From assembly GCA_030622545.1 (NCBI GenBank), contig JAUXGA010000002.1, forward strand, positions 1-64,000: a DNA stretch of 64,000 nucleotides, in the 5' to 3' direction. This document shows positions 24,836 through 34,600 of the stretch, piece by piece (position 1 is the first letter of the stretch; each line of letters opens with the position of its first letter). The position numbers were made by a program, and so were the translations under genes. The notes beneath the pieces were generated by a model, which was not told the origin of the DNA, searched no databases, and saw only the letters and a program-made list of their open reading frames with translations. The stretch is from a bacterium (lineage in GTDB: Bacteria; Electryoneota; RPQS01; DYHQ01).

Positions 24836-27172
24836 ATGAAGAACAAACTAAAAACACTTGCGCTTTTCTTGCTGGCGATTTGTTACGCACCGGCATTGAT
24901 TGCGCAGCCATTTCAATGGCAGACGTTTACGTCCACGTCGGATGTGCGCGATATCGAAACAATCGACGGGCAGCTTTGGGCGGCGACGAGCGGCGGACTG
25001 GTTCATTTTGATCCAACGACAGGTATTTTTGATGCCTATACGAACACGCGAGGGTTGTCGGGGAATCGATGCGTCGCAGTGGGCTCCGACAGTCGAGGCG
25101 GTATCTGGGTAGGGCTCGACGACCGCAGTTTAAATCGCCTTGACCCTGTCACCGGTCGTGTGACGGTTCTGCCGGATTTGCAGGGGGAAGTTTTTGCGAT
25201 TACGGATATTATTTCGTGGGAGGATGTCGTTTATGTTGCGACGGACGTCGGCGCTTACCGGTTAGCTTATTACGAAACTGTGGATGGATTTCGCGTTCAA
25301 GAGAGCTACAGTAAACTTGGCGAATTGTCTCCGCGAACGGAAGTGCGGCGTCTTGCGATTGCGGACGGCTACCTTTGGGCGGCGACGCCGTTTGGACTCG
25401 CGCGCGCGGATTTGAATCAGGCGACGCTGGCTCCTCCGAGTGCATGGGAAAATATCAACGAAGACGACGGCTTGCCGGATAATGATGTTCGCGCACTGCT
25501 CCCGGCGTCGGATGGCGGCATTTGGATTGGGATGCCGGAGGAAGCGGTTCGGTGGAAGGACGGCAATTTTGGGTACTGGTTGAGTTTCGGACCCATAGTA
25601 GATTTCGCGAATGTCAGCGATACGATTTATGCCGTTACAACGAATCGTGCGCACTGGTTTGATTCGAGTTTCAGTTGGCGTTTCGCGAGTGAACCTTTCA
25701 CGATAGACATCCAGCGACTCGCGGCAGCTTCTGCAGGCGGAGACCATAACGTTCTCTGGGCGAGTGTTGCGGACGGAGATGACGGCAGCGGCGGCATAAC
25801 GGCGCTGATTGAAGAAGCGTGGACGGAACCGCTTCATGCGGAAGGCCCCGGCGGAAATGATATATCTGCTTTAGCGGTCAGTCCAACCGGCAAGCTGTGG
25901 GTTGGAGCGAAGGGTGCGCGCGGCGGTGTGTCCACATTTGACGCGGCAGGCTGGACGGATTATACCGCTATGGGGAGCGCTTCGTTTTACACCGGGGAAG
26001 TGCGCGCGTTCGCTTTCGATGATTTTGGAGGCGTGTGGGTGGGGACGCACGGTAATGGATTGGGATGGTTCCGCGAGGATTCGGTGCGCATCTTCAATTC
26101 GCACGATACGACCGGCGCGCGGTTGACCGGAATTCCGGGCGCTGATGGTTTTTGTCTCGTGGACGGAATCGCGAAAGACCCGTTCGGCAACCTATGGCTG
26201 ACGAATCGGCTTTCCAGTCGCAATATGCCGCTCCTACGCATCTCGCGAGAGTGGATTAGCGCGGGTGGGCCGGATAATGATGCGTGGATGGCGTACATCA
26301 ATCCCAATCTGCTTGGCCCCACGGAAATCGAGGAATTGCTGATTGATGACTATGACCGCAAATGGCTCGGTGCTTCATCTGACGGACGCGGTACTCATAT
26401 TTTCGATGACCGGGGAACTCCAACGGATACCGCGGGAGATAATTGGACGTTCATCGTGCCGAATGATAGAGCGGATCCGACGTTCTGCTTTGATGATATT
26501 GATGAGACGACGAATTGCTGGGCATTGGATGCTCAAGGGTATTTATGGGTCGGCACGGTCAACGGCGTCTATTATACACCGACGGGGCTTCCAGAGAATC
26601 TTGACTATTTGCAATTCTCCTGTTTGTATCCGGGGCCGTTGGGGACTCAGGTGTTTGCGATTCATGTGGACGCGGAAGACAACAAGTGGTTCGGCACGGA
26701 TGACGGCGTGAGTGTGATGGATCGTGATTTCAACTGGATTCATTATTTTCGCACGGCGGATGATGTGTTGTATCCTTCGGATTTAATTTCGAATTACGTA
26801 ACGGCGATTACGTCGAACCCGGTTACCGGAGAAGTTTGGATTGGCACTCCTGATGGGTTGTCGCTTCTCAAGACTCCGTATATTATGACGGACGGGCATT
26901 CGGGAGATATCGAACCCTATCCGAATCCGTTCCGACCGGGAGCGCAGCGAATGTATTTGCAGGATAGAGGTGTTTTCGACGGACTGAAAGTGTACACGCT
27001 CAGTGGGCGGTTGGTGTGCTCTCTGACATGGCGGGAAATGATTACACCCGGCATCGGCTGGGACGGGCGCAACTCGGACGGGGACATCGTTTCGGGGGGA
27101 ATTTATATCCTCGTATGCTACACGAACGACGGGAAAACCGCGCGGGGGAAAGTGGCTGTTTTGGGTAGATAG
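24836..27172 (+). CDS. Secreted two-component-regulator-type beta-propeller protein with C-terminal sorting domain
   Basis: A 778-residue protein with a signal peptide (LKTLALFLLAICYAPALIAQ). Many propeller blades of the LWAATSGGLVHFD / IWVGLDDRSLNRLD / KLWVGAKGA type fill the mature chain. The C-terminal module has EPYPNPFRPG, KVYTLSGRLV, WDGRNSDGDIVSGGIYIL, as in FlgD-like/type-A sorting domains of FCB bacteria. No kinase or receiver domain is present, so it is probably an extracellular propeller. ATG at 24836 is chosen because it immediately precedes the signal peptide. Confidence 0.85.
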   Translation: MKNKLKTLALFLLAICYAPALIAQPFQWQTFTSTSDVRDIETIDGQLWAATSGGLVHFDPTTGIFDAYTNTRGLSGNRCVAVGSDSRGGIWVGLDDRSLNRLDPVTGRVTVLPDLQGEVFAITDIISWEDVVYVATDVGAYRLAYYETVDGFRVQESYSKLGELSPRTEVRRLAIADGYLWAATPFGLARADLNQATLAPPSAWENINEDDGLPDNDVRALLPASDGGIWIGMPEEAVRWKDGNFGYWLSFGPIVDFANVSDTIYAVTTNRAHWFDSSFSWRFASEPFTIDIQRLAAASAGGDHNVLWASVADGDDGSGGITALIEEAWTEPLHAEGPGGNDISALAVSPTGKLWVGAKGARGGVSTFDAAGWTDYTAMGSASFYTGEVRAFAFDDFGGVWVGTHGNGLGWFREDSVRIFNSHDTTGARLTGIPGADGFCLVDGIAKDPFGNLWLTNRLSSRNMPLLRISREWISAGGPDNDAWMAYINPNLLGPTEIEELLIDDYDRKWLGASSDGRGTHIFDDRGTPTDTAGDNWTFIVPNDRADPTFCFDDIDETTNCWALDAQGYLWVGTVNGVYYTPTGLPENLDYLQFSCLYPGPLGTQVFAIHVDAEDNKWFGTDDGVSVMDRDFNWIHYFRTADDVLYPSDLISNYVTAITSNPVTGEVWIGTPDGLSLLKTPYIMTDGHSGDIEPYPNPFRPGAQRMYLQDRGVFDGLKVYTLSGRLVCSLTWREMITPGIGWDGRNSDGDIVSGGIYILVCYTNDGKTARGKVAVLGR

Positions 27173-27198
27173 GGTAGCGCCGAACGGCAGTTCGCTTG
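27173..27198 (+). repeat. Palindromic repeat family F, copy 1
   Basis: GGTAGCGC then CGAAC-GGCA-GTTCG then CTT. Same flanks and loop as the copies at 28928 and 44375, with a different stem. Confidence 0.7.
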
Positions 27199-27221
27199 TG
27201 CCAACACTGCATGAATAGGTT

Positions 27222-28901
27222 ATGTTACAAAGGCTCCTCATACAAGATTATCTTCTAATCTCGCGGGCGGAGTTTGAGCCCGGGCGAGGTTTCTGCGTTT
27301 TCACCGGCGAAACCGGCGCGGGGAAATCGATGGTCTTGGGAGCGCTCGCGGTTTTAGTCGGAGAGAAATTCCCGGCGAGCGCCGTCAAACCCGGTGCGAA
27401 GAAAGCGATTATCGAAGGAGAGTTTGAGCGACCGACTGACAAAGACATCGCGCAGATTTTAACGGAAGCGGATGTGGATGACGCGGGTGACACGGTGCTT
27501 CTGCGCCGAGAGATTGCGCAGGGGGGACGGGCGCGATGTTATGTCAATGACAGTCCGGTTGCGCTGGACGTTCTGCTGGCGCTCGGAGAGCGGTTGGTGG
27601 ATTTGCACGGGCAGCATGAACAGCAGGCGCTTTTAAAACGCGGTCGCCATATTGATTTTTTCGACGCCTTTGCAGGAACGCTCGCGCTTCGTTCGGACGT
27701 ATCTTATTTGTATCGAGAGCACGCGCGGCTTCGGACGACTCTCGAAAAACTGCGCAAGCTGCAGGAAGAACGACTTCAAAACGAAGGTCTGATTCGCTTT
27801 CAACTTGCCGAAATCGAGCGGCTCAATCCTCGCGAAGGCGAGGAAGAAGAGCTGGAGCGCGACGTGCGGAAACTTGAAGGTGCGGAACAGCTCGCGCAGG
27901 CCACACGCACAGCTTGGGAAGCCCTGTCGAATGGTGACGTGGCAGCGGAAGGCTTGCTCAAGCAGGCGCAGGATTCACTAACATCGGCCAAAGCGATTGA
28001 CCCGGAATTGGACGCACTCGCGCGCGAAATTTCGGATGCCGCGGCGCAGATTCAAGAACTCGGCAAGCTCGCTCGCGACCGGCATCTCGCGGTGACCTAT
28101 AACCCTGAGCGGCTGGAAGCTTTGCGCGAAAGACTTCATCAATTGGCGAATCTCAAGCGCAAATATAAATTGTCGGCGGGAGAACTTCAGCGGAAAGCGG
28201 AAGAGTGGCGCGCGGTGCTGAGTGAAACAGATACGCTTACGCAGGATATCGAGCGCACCGAACGCGACGTTGACGTATCCGCGAGCACGCTTCAAGCCAA
28301 AGCCGAAGAACTGTCCAAGAAGCGGCTTGCGAAGAAAGATTTGTTCGAGCGCAAAGTAACAAAACAACTGGCGAGTTTGGGTCTCGCCGGAGCGAGTTTT
28401 GAAGCGCGCATGGACACCATCGAGGAAGGTGGTGTCGGATTGAAGGGACTCGACAGGACTGAATTTTATTTCTCGGCGAATCCCGGTGGGGAACTGCGGC
28501 CTCTGGTGGAGGTGGCATCGGGAGGAGAAGCGTCGCGGATTACGCTCGCGCTCGAAAGTGTATTCGCGGGGAAACTGGAACCGGTGACGCTCGTCTTCGA
28601 CGAAATTGACATTGGGATTTCAGGGCGAATCGCTGAGCGCGTCGGGGATGCGCTTCTAACACTCGCGCAGCGTCATCAGGTGCTCGCGATTACGCATCTG
28701 CCTCAGATTGCCAGCCGCGCGACGCAGCATTTTTCGATTGTGAAGCAAACATCCGGCGGGAAAACTGTCACCGAAGTGCGACCGCTTGCCGGGGAAGAGC
28801 GCGTGCAGGAATTGGCGCTTTTGATGGGAGGGGAGAAAGTGACGCCGAAAGTAATCGCCACAGCGCGGGAACTCATGCAGCGCGGTCAGGCGGCGGGTTG
28901 A
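27222..28901 (+). CDS. recN: DNA repair protein RecN
   Basis: A 559-residue SMC-like ATPase for double-strand break repair. The Walker A GETGAGKS is at 29-36. A long coiled coil (about 150-370) is followed by the signature VASGGEASRITLALE and Walker B LVFDEIDIGISG. VLAITHLPQIASRATQHF ends the ATPase. ATG at 27222. Adjacent to nadK in many genomes; here separated by ftsY to the propeller gene. Confidence 0.95.
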   Translation: MLQRLLIQDYLLISRAEFEPGRGFCVFTGETGAGKSMVLGALAVLVGEKFPASAVKPGAKKAIIEGEFERPTDKDIAQILTEADVDDAGDTVLLRREIAQGGRARCYVNDSPVALDVLLALGERLVDLHGQHEQQALLKRGRHIDFFDAFAGTLALRSDVSYLYREHARLRTTLEKLRKLQEERLQNEGLIRFQLAEIERLNPREGEEEELERDVRKLEGAEQLAQATRTAWEALSNGDVAAEGLLKQAQDSLTSAKAIDPELDALAREISDAAAQIQELGKLARDRHLAVTYNPERLEALRERLHQLANLKRKYKLSAGELQRKAEEWRAVLSETDTLTQDIERTERDVDVSASTLQAKAEELSKKRLAKKDLFERKVTKQLASLGLAGASFEARMDTIEEGGVGLKGLDRTEFYFSANPGGELRPLVEVASGGEASRITLALESVFAGKLEPVTLVFDEIDIGISGRIAERVGDALLTLAQRHQVLAITHLPQIASRATQHFSIVKQTSGGKTVTEVRPLAGEERVQELALLMGGEKVTPKVIATARELMQRGQAAG

Positions 28902-28927
28902 TTTCATCTGCGTAGGGAGCATGTTCT

Positions 28928-28953
28928 GGTAGTGTCGCACGGCTGTGCACTTT
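28928..28953 (+). repeat. Palindromic repeat family F, copy 2
   Basis: GGTAGTGTC then GCAC-GGCT-GTGC then ACTTT. It is followed immediately by a family D element and half of the 78-bp element. Confidence 0.7.
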
Positions 28954-28961
28954 GGATTGAA

Positions 28962-29036
28962 AATTCCGGCAGGGTTACGCGCGATTACTTTTATCGTTTG
29001 GGCTGCGGAATTCTGCGCTGAACCCGGCTCGGCGAG
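28962..29036. repeat. Expanded-loop R element (family D), copy 1
   Basis: It begins AATTCCGGCAGGGTTACGCG and ends GCTGAACCCGGCTCGGCGAG. The outer arms match palindrome R around the RAYT gene, but the loop is about 40 bases. The second copy is at 49933-50004. Confidence 0.65.
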
Positions 29037-29039
29037 GAG

Positions 29040-29070
29040 CGGGCGCACACGTGGGAGCGCCCCTACGGCG
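29040..29070 (+). repeat. Half of the 78-bp double-hairpin element
   Basis: GGGCGCACACGTGGGAGCGC then CCCTACGGCG. It is the right half of the element at 30287-30364 and, in reverse, of 36591-36668, ending in CTAC. Confidence 0.65.
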
Positions 29071-29125
29071 AAAATAAATTAAGATTTTCACAGAATATTT
29101 CACCAAGAAAAAGGAGAAGAAAACA

Positions 29126-30196
29126 ATGAAACGCAATTTCAATTTTTTCACGTTTTGTCTGGCATTATTGCTTTGTGCATTGCCCGCTTTGAGCCAGATT
29201 ACGATGACCTCGGGTGATATTCCGCAGACGGTTGGTCAACAGTTCACTGAGATGAGCAGTGCGGGCTTTGCAGTCACAGTCGAGTTGGGCTCCGCGGGGC
29301 CGAACCAGACATGGGACCTTCGCGGCACCGAAGCGACGGTTGAGTCAAATCTCGAAATTGTCAACCATGCCGGAACACCGAACCCGTCGTGGTTTCCATC
29401 GGCGAATCTGATTCTGAAGTCGACCGTTGACGATGGAAGCACTTATGGTTATAGTGAGATAACCAGCGGTTATCTAAAAGGCGTGGGGATGGTTTGGGAT
29501 CTTCCGGATACGACCTATATGACACCTTGGGAAAACGAGCCGCCTCAATATATCTTTCCCATGCAGTATGAAAGCAACTGGATGACAAGACTTTATTGGG
29601 AACAGATCGTTGAAGACATTACGATGACCATGTTAGATACCGCTTGGATTAGCATTGACGGGTGGGGCACCGTCATTATTGACGATGTGGGTTCCGTGTC
29701 CTGTCTTCGCATGAAAGCGCACCATCACATTGTCATGACCGTCATGGGTATGCCCATGTTTGACGGTTGGACTTGGTCCTACTGGTGGTTGGCGCCGGGT
29801 TACATCTTGGTCGCGCACATGGAATCCATGGATGATGATGAGCATTTCACTGAGGGATATTTTGCCCGCGCCGGTTCGGGTGTAGATGCCCAACCACCTA
29901 TTCAAATTCTACCGTTGGCTTTCCAACTTGAAAACGCATTCCCGAATCCGTTTAATCCTGAAACGACAATTCCGTATTCGGTCAATCAGCAAACAGATAT
30001 TCGACTGGCGATTTATAACGCGCTGGGTCAAGAGGTTCAGACGCTGGTGAGCGGACGCGTATTACCCGGCGAATATACGGCGCGGTGGAATGGGCAGGAT
30101 AATTTCGGGTGTCAGGTCGGTACGGGCGTCTATTATTGCCGAATGATAAGCCCCGAAGGAACCAGCGCGTCGCAGAAACTGACGCTGGTGAAGTAG
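29126..30196 (+). CDS. Secreted protein with C-terminal sorting domain
   Basis: A 356-residue exported protein. Signal peptide about residues 1-24 (CLALLLCALPALSQ). The mature part (about 25-265) is beta-rich and aromatic, with many Met and Trp residues (GWGTVIIDD, DGWTWSYWWLAPGYI); I do not recognise a domain. The C-terminal module has NAFPNPFNPETTIPYSVNQQ, IYNALGQEVQTLV and GTGVYYCRM, as in FCB type-A sorting domains. AAGGAGAAG precedes the ATG. Confidence 0.8.
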   Translation: MKRNFNFFTFCLALLLCALPALSQITMTSGDIPQTVGQQFTEMSSAGFAVTVELGSAGPNQTWDLRGTEATVESNLEIVNHAGTPNPSWFPSANLILKSTVDDGSTYGYSEITSGYLKGVGMVWDLPDTTYMTPWENEPPQYIFPMQYESNWMTRLYWEQIVEDITMTMLDTAWISIDGWGTVIIDDVGSVSCLRMKAHHHIVMTVMGMPMFDGWTWSYWWLAPGYILVAHMESMDDDEHFTEGYFARAGSGVDAQPPIQILPLAFQLENAFPNPFNPETTIPYSVNQQTDIRLAIYNALGQEVQTLVSGRVLPGEYTARWNGQDNFGCQVGTGVYYCRMISPEGTSASQKLTLVK

Positions 30197-30204
30197 GGAA
30201 TAGG

Positions 30205-30240
30205 GAACCCCCTTTTATCCCTCCGCAGGCGGGGGGAGAT
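30205..30240. repeat. Palindromic repeat family G, copy 2
   Basis: GAACCCCCTTTTATCCCTCC then GCAGGCGGGGGGAGAT, a degraded C-run/G-run palindrome. Confidence 0.55.
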
Positions 30241-30246
30241 TTTAAA

Positions 30247-30273
30247 CCATTGCGGGTGACACACCCATAACGG
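30247..30273 (+). repeat. Palindromic repeat family A
   Basis: CCATTGC-GGGTG-ACA-CACCC-ATAACGG. The stem differs from the copies at 9413 and 46762 (GGGTC/GACCC), but both arms co-vary, so the hairpin is kept. Confidence 0.7.
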
Positions 30274-30286
30274 CAAGCAATTCGTT

Positions 30287-30364
30287 GTAGGGGCGGACCC
30301 ATGTGTCCGCCCGTGAGTGCGCGTATGAATGCAAAGACGGGCGCACACGCGGGTGTACCCCTAC
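30287..30364 (+). repeat. 78-bp double-hairpin (BIME-like) element, copy 1
   Basis: It starts GTAG and ends CTAC. The first hairpin is GGGCGGAC-CCATGT-GTCCGCCC (30291-30312). The second begins GGGCGCACACGCGGGTGT. A spacer of about 25 bases separates them. An inverted copy with the same layout is at 36591-36668. Confidence 0.75.
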
Positions 30365-30399
30365 GGCGTATTCTGCCCGAATTCGGCGAAGGATGATAG

Positions 30400-31659
30400 A
30401 TGGATAAATTAGTGATTGAAGGGGGGAAGAGACTACAGGGGGAGGTGGTGGTGTCGGGGTCGAAGAATGCGACGCTGCCGATCATAGCGGCGACGCTGCT
30501 CGCTCCCGGACGCTATCATTTAGCGAATGTGCCGAACTTGGTTGATATTCGAACGATGGCGAATGTTCTGCGCGTGATTGGTGCGCAAGTCGAGCACCGG
30601 GCTCACGAGCTGCTCATTGATACCGAGCATGCCAATTTCCCGGAAGCGCCTTACGAACTTGTCAAAACAATGCGCGCCAGTTTTTATGTGCTCGGGCCGC
30701 TGCTGGCAAGGTTCGGACACGCGCGCGTGTCGCTGCCGGGTGGGTGTGCGTTAGGGCCGCGTCCGGTGAATCTGCACATCAAAGCTATAGAAGCTCTCGG
30801 CGCAAAGATAGCGCTCGATGGCGGCTACATCGTCGCCGAAGCGAAGAAACTCGTCGGCACCAAGATTGTCTTTCCGATTTCGAGCGTGGGAGCAACAGGA
30901 AATGCGCTGATGGCAGCGGTGTTGTGCGACGGGGAAACGATTCTGGAAAACGCGGCGATTGAACCGGACATTACATCGCTCGCGGAATTCCTCGTTCGCA
31001 TGGGAGCCAACATCGAAGGCATCGGAACGACGACGCTGCGTATTCGCGGCGTGTCATCGCTGAAAGCTATTGATGCCGAGATGATTCCCGACCGAATCGA
31101 AGCGGGAAGTTTTATCGCGGCGGTAGGTTTGGCCGGAGGCGATGTGACGATAAAGAACGCGCAGCCCGAACATATGCAGGCAACGATTCATGCAGCCCGG
31201 CAAACGGGAATCGATGTTGAAGTGTCGGGAAAGAATTTGCGCGTTCGCTCGAGTGGGAAATTGGAGCCGCTGCATTTGACAACCGCACCGTATCCGGGAT
31301 TTCCGACGGATTTGCAAGCGCCGTTTATGGCGCTGCTGTCAGTTGCGGACGGCAACAGTTCGATTACGGATACGATTTACCCCGATCGGTTTAATCATGT
31401 TTCGGAATTGACGCGTATGGGTGCGAAAATTCATCTGCAAGGGAATTGCGCGCTCATCGAAGGCGTGGACGACCTGCACGGAGCGCCGGTGATGTCCACG
31501 GATATTCGCGCGTCGGTGGCTTTGGTTATCGCTGGGCTTCGCGCGAAAGGACAAACAGAAGTATTGCGAGTATATCATCTGGACAGGGGATATGAAAAAA
31601 TCGAGGAAAAATTTTCGGCGATGGGGGCGACGATTCGGCGTGAGGAGGGAACATTGTGA
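30400..31659 (+). CDS. murA: UDP-N-acetylglucosamine 1-carboxyvinyltransferase
   Basis: A 419-residue MurA, catalysing the first committed step of peptidoglycan synthesis (enolpyruvyl transfer from PEP). Lys22-Asn23 are in GSKNATLP. The catalytic, fosfomycin-reactive Cys116 lies in LPGGCALGPRPVNLH. YPGFPTDLQAP and DRFNHVSELTRMGA are also conserved. The length equals the family norm. Its stop overlaps the dnaE GTG. Confidence 0.97.
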   Translation: MDKLVIEGGKRLQGEVVVSGSKNATLPIIAATLLAPGRYHLANVPNLVDIRTMANVLRVIGAQVEHRAHELLIDTEHANFPEAPYELVKTMRASFYVLGPLLARFGHARVSLPGGCALGPRPVNLHIKAIEALGAKIALDGGYIVAEAKKLVGTKIVFPISSVGATGNALMAAVLCDGETILENAAIEPDITSLAEFLVRMGANIEGIGTTTLRIRGVSSLKAIDAEMIPDRIEAGSFIAAVGLAGGDVTIKNAQPEHMQATIHAARQTGIDVEVSGKNLRVRSSGKLEPLHLTTAPYPGFPTDLQAPFMALLSVADGNSSITDTIYPDRFNHVSELTRMGAKIHLQGNCALIEGVDDLHGAPVMSTDIRASVALVIAGLRAKGQTEVLRVYHLDRGYEKIEEKFSAMGATIRREEGTL

Positions 31660-34600
31660 CCGCGGCTGATTTTGTCCATCTGCACAATCATTCGGATTAC
31701 AGTTTGCTCGACGGCGCCTGCAAGACGTCAGAGCTTGCGAATCTGACAGCGAAGTTTGGCATGAGTGCGGTTGCACTGACGGATCACGGCGCGCTTTTCG
31801 GATGCGTCGAATTTTTTAACGCCGCTGTTGAGGCCGGCGTCAAACCGATTCTCGGCAGCGAGCTCTATATCTGCAAGGATCGTCTTAACAAGGACACCAA
31901 GAGATCAGAGGGGGCCAGTCATATCGTTTTGTTGGCGAAGAATGAAACGGGCTGGCGCAACTTAGTCACGCTTTCTTCGCTGGGCTACACCGAAGGATTT
32001 TATTACAAACCGCGCATCGACCACGCACTTTTGGAAAAACATCACGAAGGATTAATCGCGCTCTCGGCGTGCTGGAAAGGAGAAGTCGTTCAACGCATCC
32101 GGCAGGAAGATGACGAAGCGGCGACGGAAATCGCGGCATGGTACCGCGATGTTTTCGGTGAGGATTATTACATCGAAATTCAGCGGCACGGCATGGAGGG
32201 CGAAGAAGCAGTGAACAATCGTCTGCTTGCATTAGCCAAACGCTTGCAGGTTCCTGTGGTCGCGACGAACGATACGCACTACCTTCTGAAAGAACATGCC
32301 GAAGCGCATGATGCGCTGCTGTGTATCGGCACGGGAGCGAATGTCACCGACGAACAGCGGATGCGTTTTCCCACGCCCGATTTCTATTTCAAATCGCCCG
32401 AGGAGATGATTGAGCTTTATTCGGATATGCCGGAAGTACTTCTTCGCACACGTGAAGTCGCCGAAAAGGTTACACTGGAACTCGATTTTAATCAGCGTTT
32501 CTTGCCGCACTTTCCGCTGCCCGAAGGAGAAACCGACGGCGCTGCATACCTGCGCAAACAAGCGAGTAAAGGACTCGAAAAGCGTTTCGGTTCGGTTGAC
32601 GACAAGCTTCAGGAACGCTTGGATTACGAACTCGAAATGATTGTCCGGATGGGATTCGCCGGTTACTTCCTTATCGTCGCGGATTTCTGCGCTTTCGCTC
32701 GCCGCAGCGAGATAGCGGTGGGCCCCGGTCGCGGGAGCGCTGCCGGGAGTCTGGTGTGTTATGCGTTGGAAATTACGGATATCGATCCGCTGCGGTTCGA
32801 CTTGTATTTTGAACGTTTTCTGAATCCGGAACGTATTTCGATGCCGGATATTGATATTGATTTTCATGACCAAGGCCGCGCGAAAGTTATCGAATACGTC
32901 AAGGAGAAATACGGCAGCGACAGCGTCACGCAGATTATCACGTTTGGAAAGTTGAAAGCGCGGGCAGTCGTACGCGATGTCGGGCGCGTCTTGGGGATTT
33001 CTTATGGCGAAGTGGATCGCCTCGCCAAAAAAATTCCCGAAGGGCCTGGTGTCCGGCTGGACAAGTCGTATGAATCCGTCCCGGAACTGCGCGACATGGT
33101 GGAGAGCAGCGAGAAATTTCAGCAGTTGTGGCGCATCAGTCAGGTACTCGAAGGCGTCAACCGGCACGCATCCACACACGCGGCGGGTGTCGTGATCACT
33201 CCGGGACCGTTGACCGATTATGTACCGCTCTATCGGCAATCGGATGGTTCAGTCACCACGCAATTCGATATGAATATGGTGGACGCTATCGGGCTGCTGA
33301 AAATGGATTTCTTGGGGCTGCGAACGCTGAACGTGCTCGATGCGGCCGTGAAATCCCTGAAAGCTCGCAGCATCGAAATTAACCTGCGCGATTTGCCGAT
33401 GGATGACGAAGAAACCTATGCGATGCTGGGGCGCGGCGAAACGACAGCGGTGTTTCAGTTTGAAGGTCCGGGGATGCGGGACTGGCTGACGAAGCTCAAG
33501 CCCACATGCATTGATGACCTCGTCGCGATGGTGGCGCTTTACCGTCCGGGCCCGATGGAAATGATTGGCGATTTCGTCCGCCGTAAACACGGCAAACAAA
33601 AAATCACCTATCTGCATCCGAAGCTCGAACCGATTCTGAAAAATACCTATGGTGTGATTGTTTATCAGGAGCAGGTGCTGCGCATCACGAGGGATTTAGC
33701 GGGATTTACGCTGGGAAGCGCGGATATTATGCGCCGCGCGATGGGGAAGAAAAAGCGCTCAGAGATGGCGAAGATGCGTAATGATTTCATCGAAGGCTGT
33801 CAGAAGTACAGCAAGATTCGCGCGGAACTCGCTAAGCGCATCTTTGAATTAGTGGATAAATTCGCCGGGTACGGCTTTGTCAAAGCTCATGCGGCATGCT
33901 ACGCGCTGCTGGCATATCAGACGGCGTATCTAAAAGCGCATTACCCCGCGGAATTTATGGCGGCGGAAATGTCGTCATGGCATGGTGACGTCCGGGCGAT
34001 GCCGAAGCTTATCGAAGAGTGCCGGAGGCTTGAATTGAAACTGCTGCCGCCCGATATCAACAAGAGCGGCGAATGCTTTAATGTTATCGAAGGTGAAATT
34101 CGTTGCGGGTTGGGCTCGATTAAAAATGTGGGAAGCGGCGCGGTCGCTTCGACTATCGAAACGCGCGAGAAGGGCGGCGAGTTCAAGTCGTTTTTCGATT
34201 TTGCCGAGCGAGTTGATTCGCGGCAAATCAATCGCAAAGTTTTAGAGAGTCTTATCGGAGCGGGCGCGCTCGATTGTCTCGGCGGGCATCGCGCGCAATA
34301 CATGGCGCTCATCGACGGATTCTTGTCAACAGCGCAGCGCAGCGGTGGACAACAGAATCAGCATTCCCTCTTTGAAGGCGCGCCGGAAACAGCAGTGCAT
34401 CCTGCTTTGCCGGACGTGCCGCACTATGATCACCAGCTTGTTCTCAAGCGTGAGAAGGAGCTTTTAGGTTATTATATTTCAGGTCATCCGCTGGACGCGT
34501 TTCGCAAAGACCTCGAACAGCTCGGTGTGGTCAAGCTCAGTGAAAAAGGAGAATTGACTGACAACGACACGGTACGGTTGGGCGGACTGATTAATGCGGT

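Noticed and set aside
24736-25011. Alternative frame over the start of the propeller gene
   Set aside because: It has no signal peptide or domain and conflicts with the clear signal-peptide start at 24836.
30205-30364. Intergenic palindromes as simple Rho-independent terminators
   Set aside because: They lack T tracts, occur in families with conserved flanks, and several lie upstream of genes in the same direction; repeats explain them better.
32232-33239. A 335-codon open frame on the minus strand inside dnaE
   Set aside because: It is fully antisense to well-conserved dnaE motifs, has no recognisable domain and looks like a GC-rich shadow frame.
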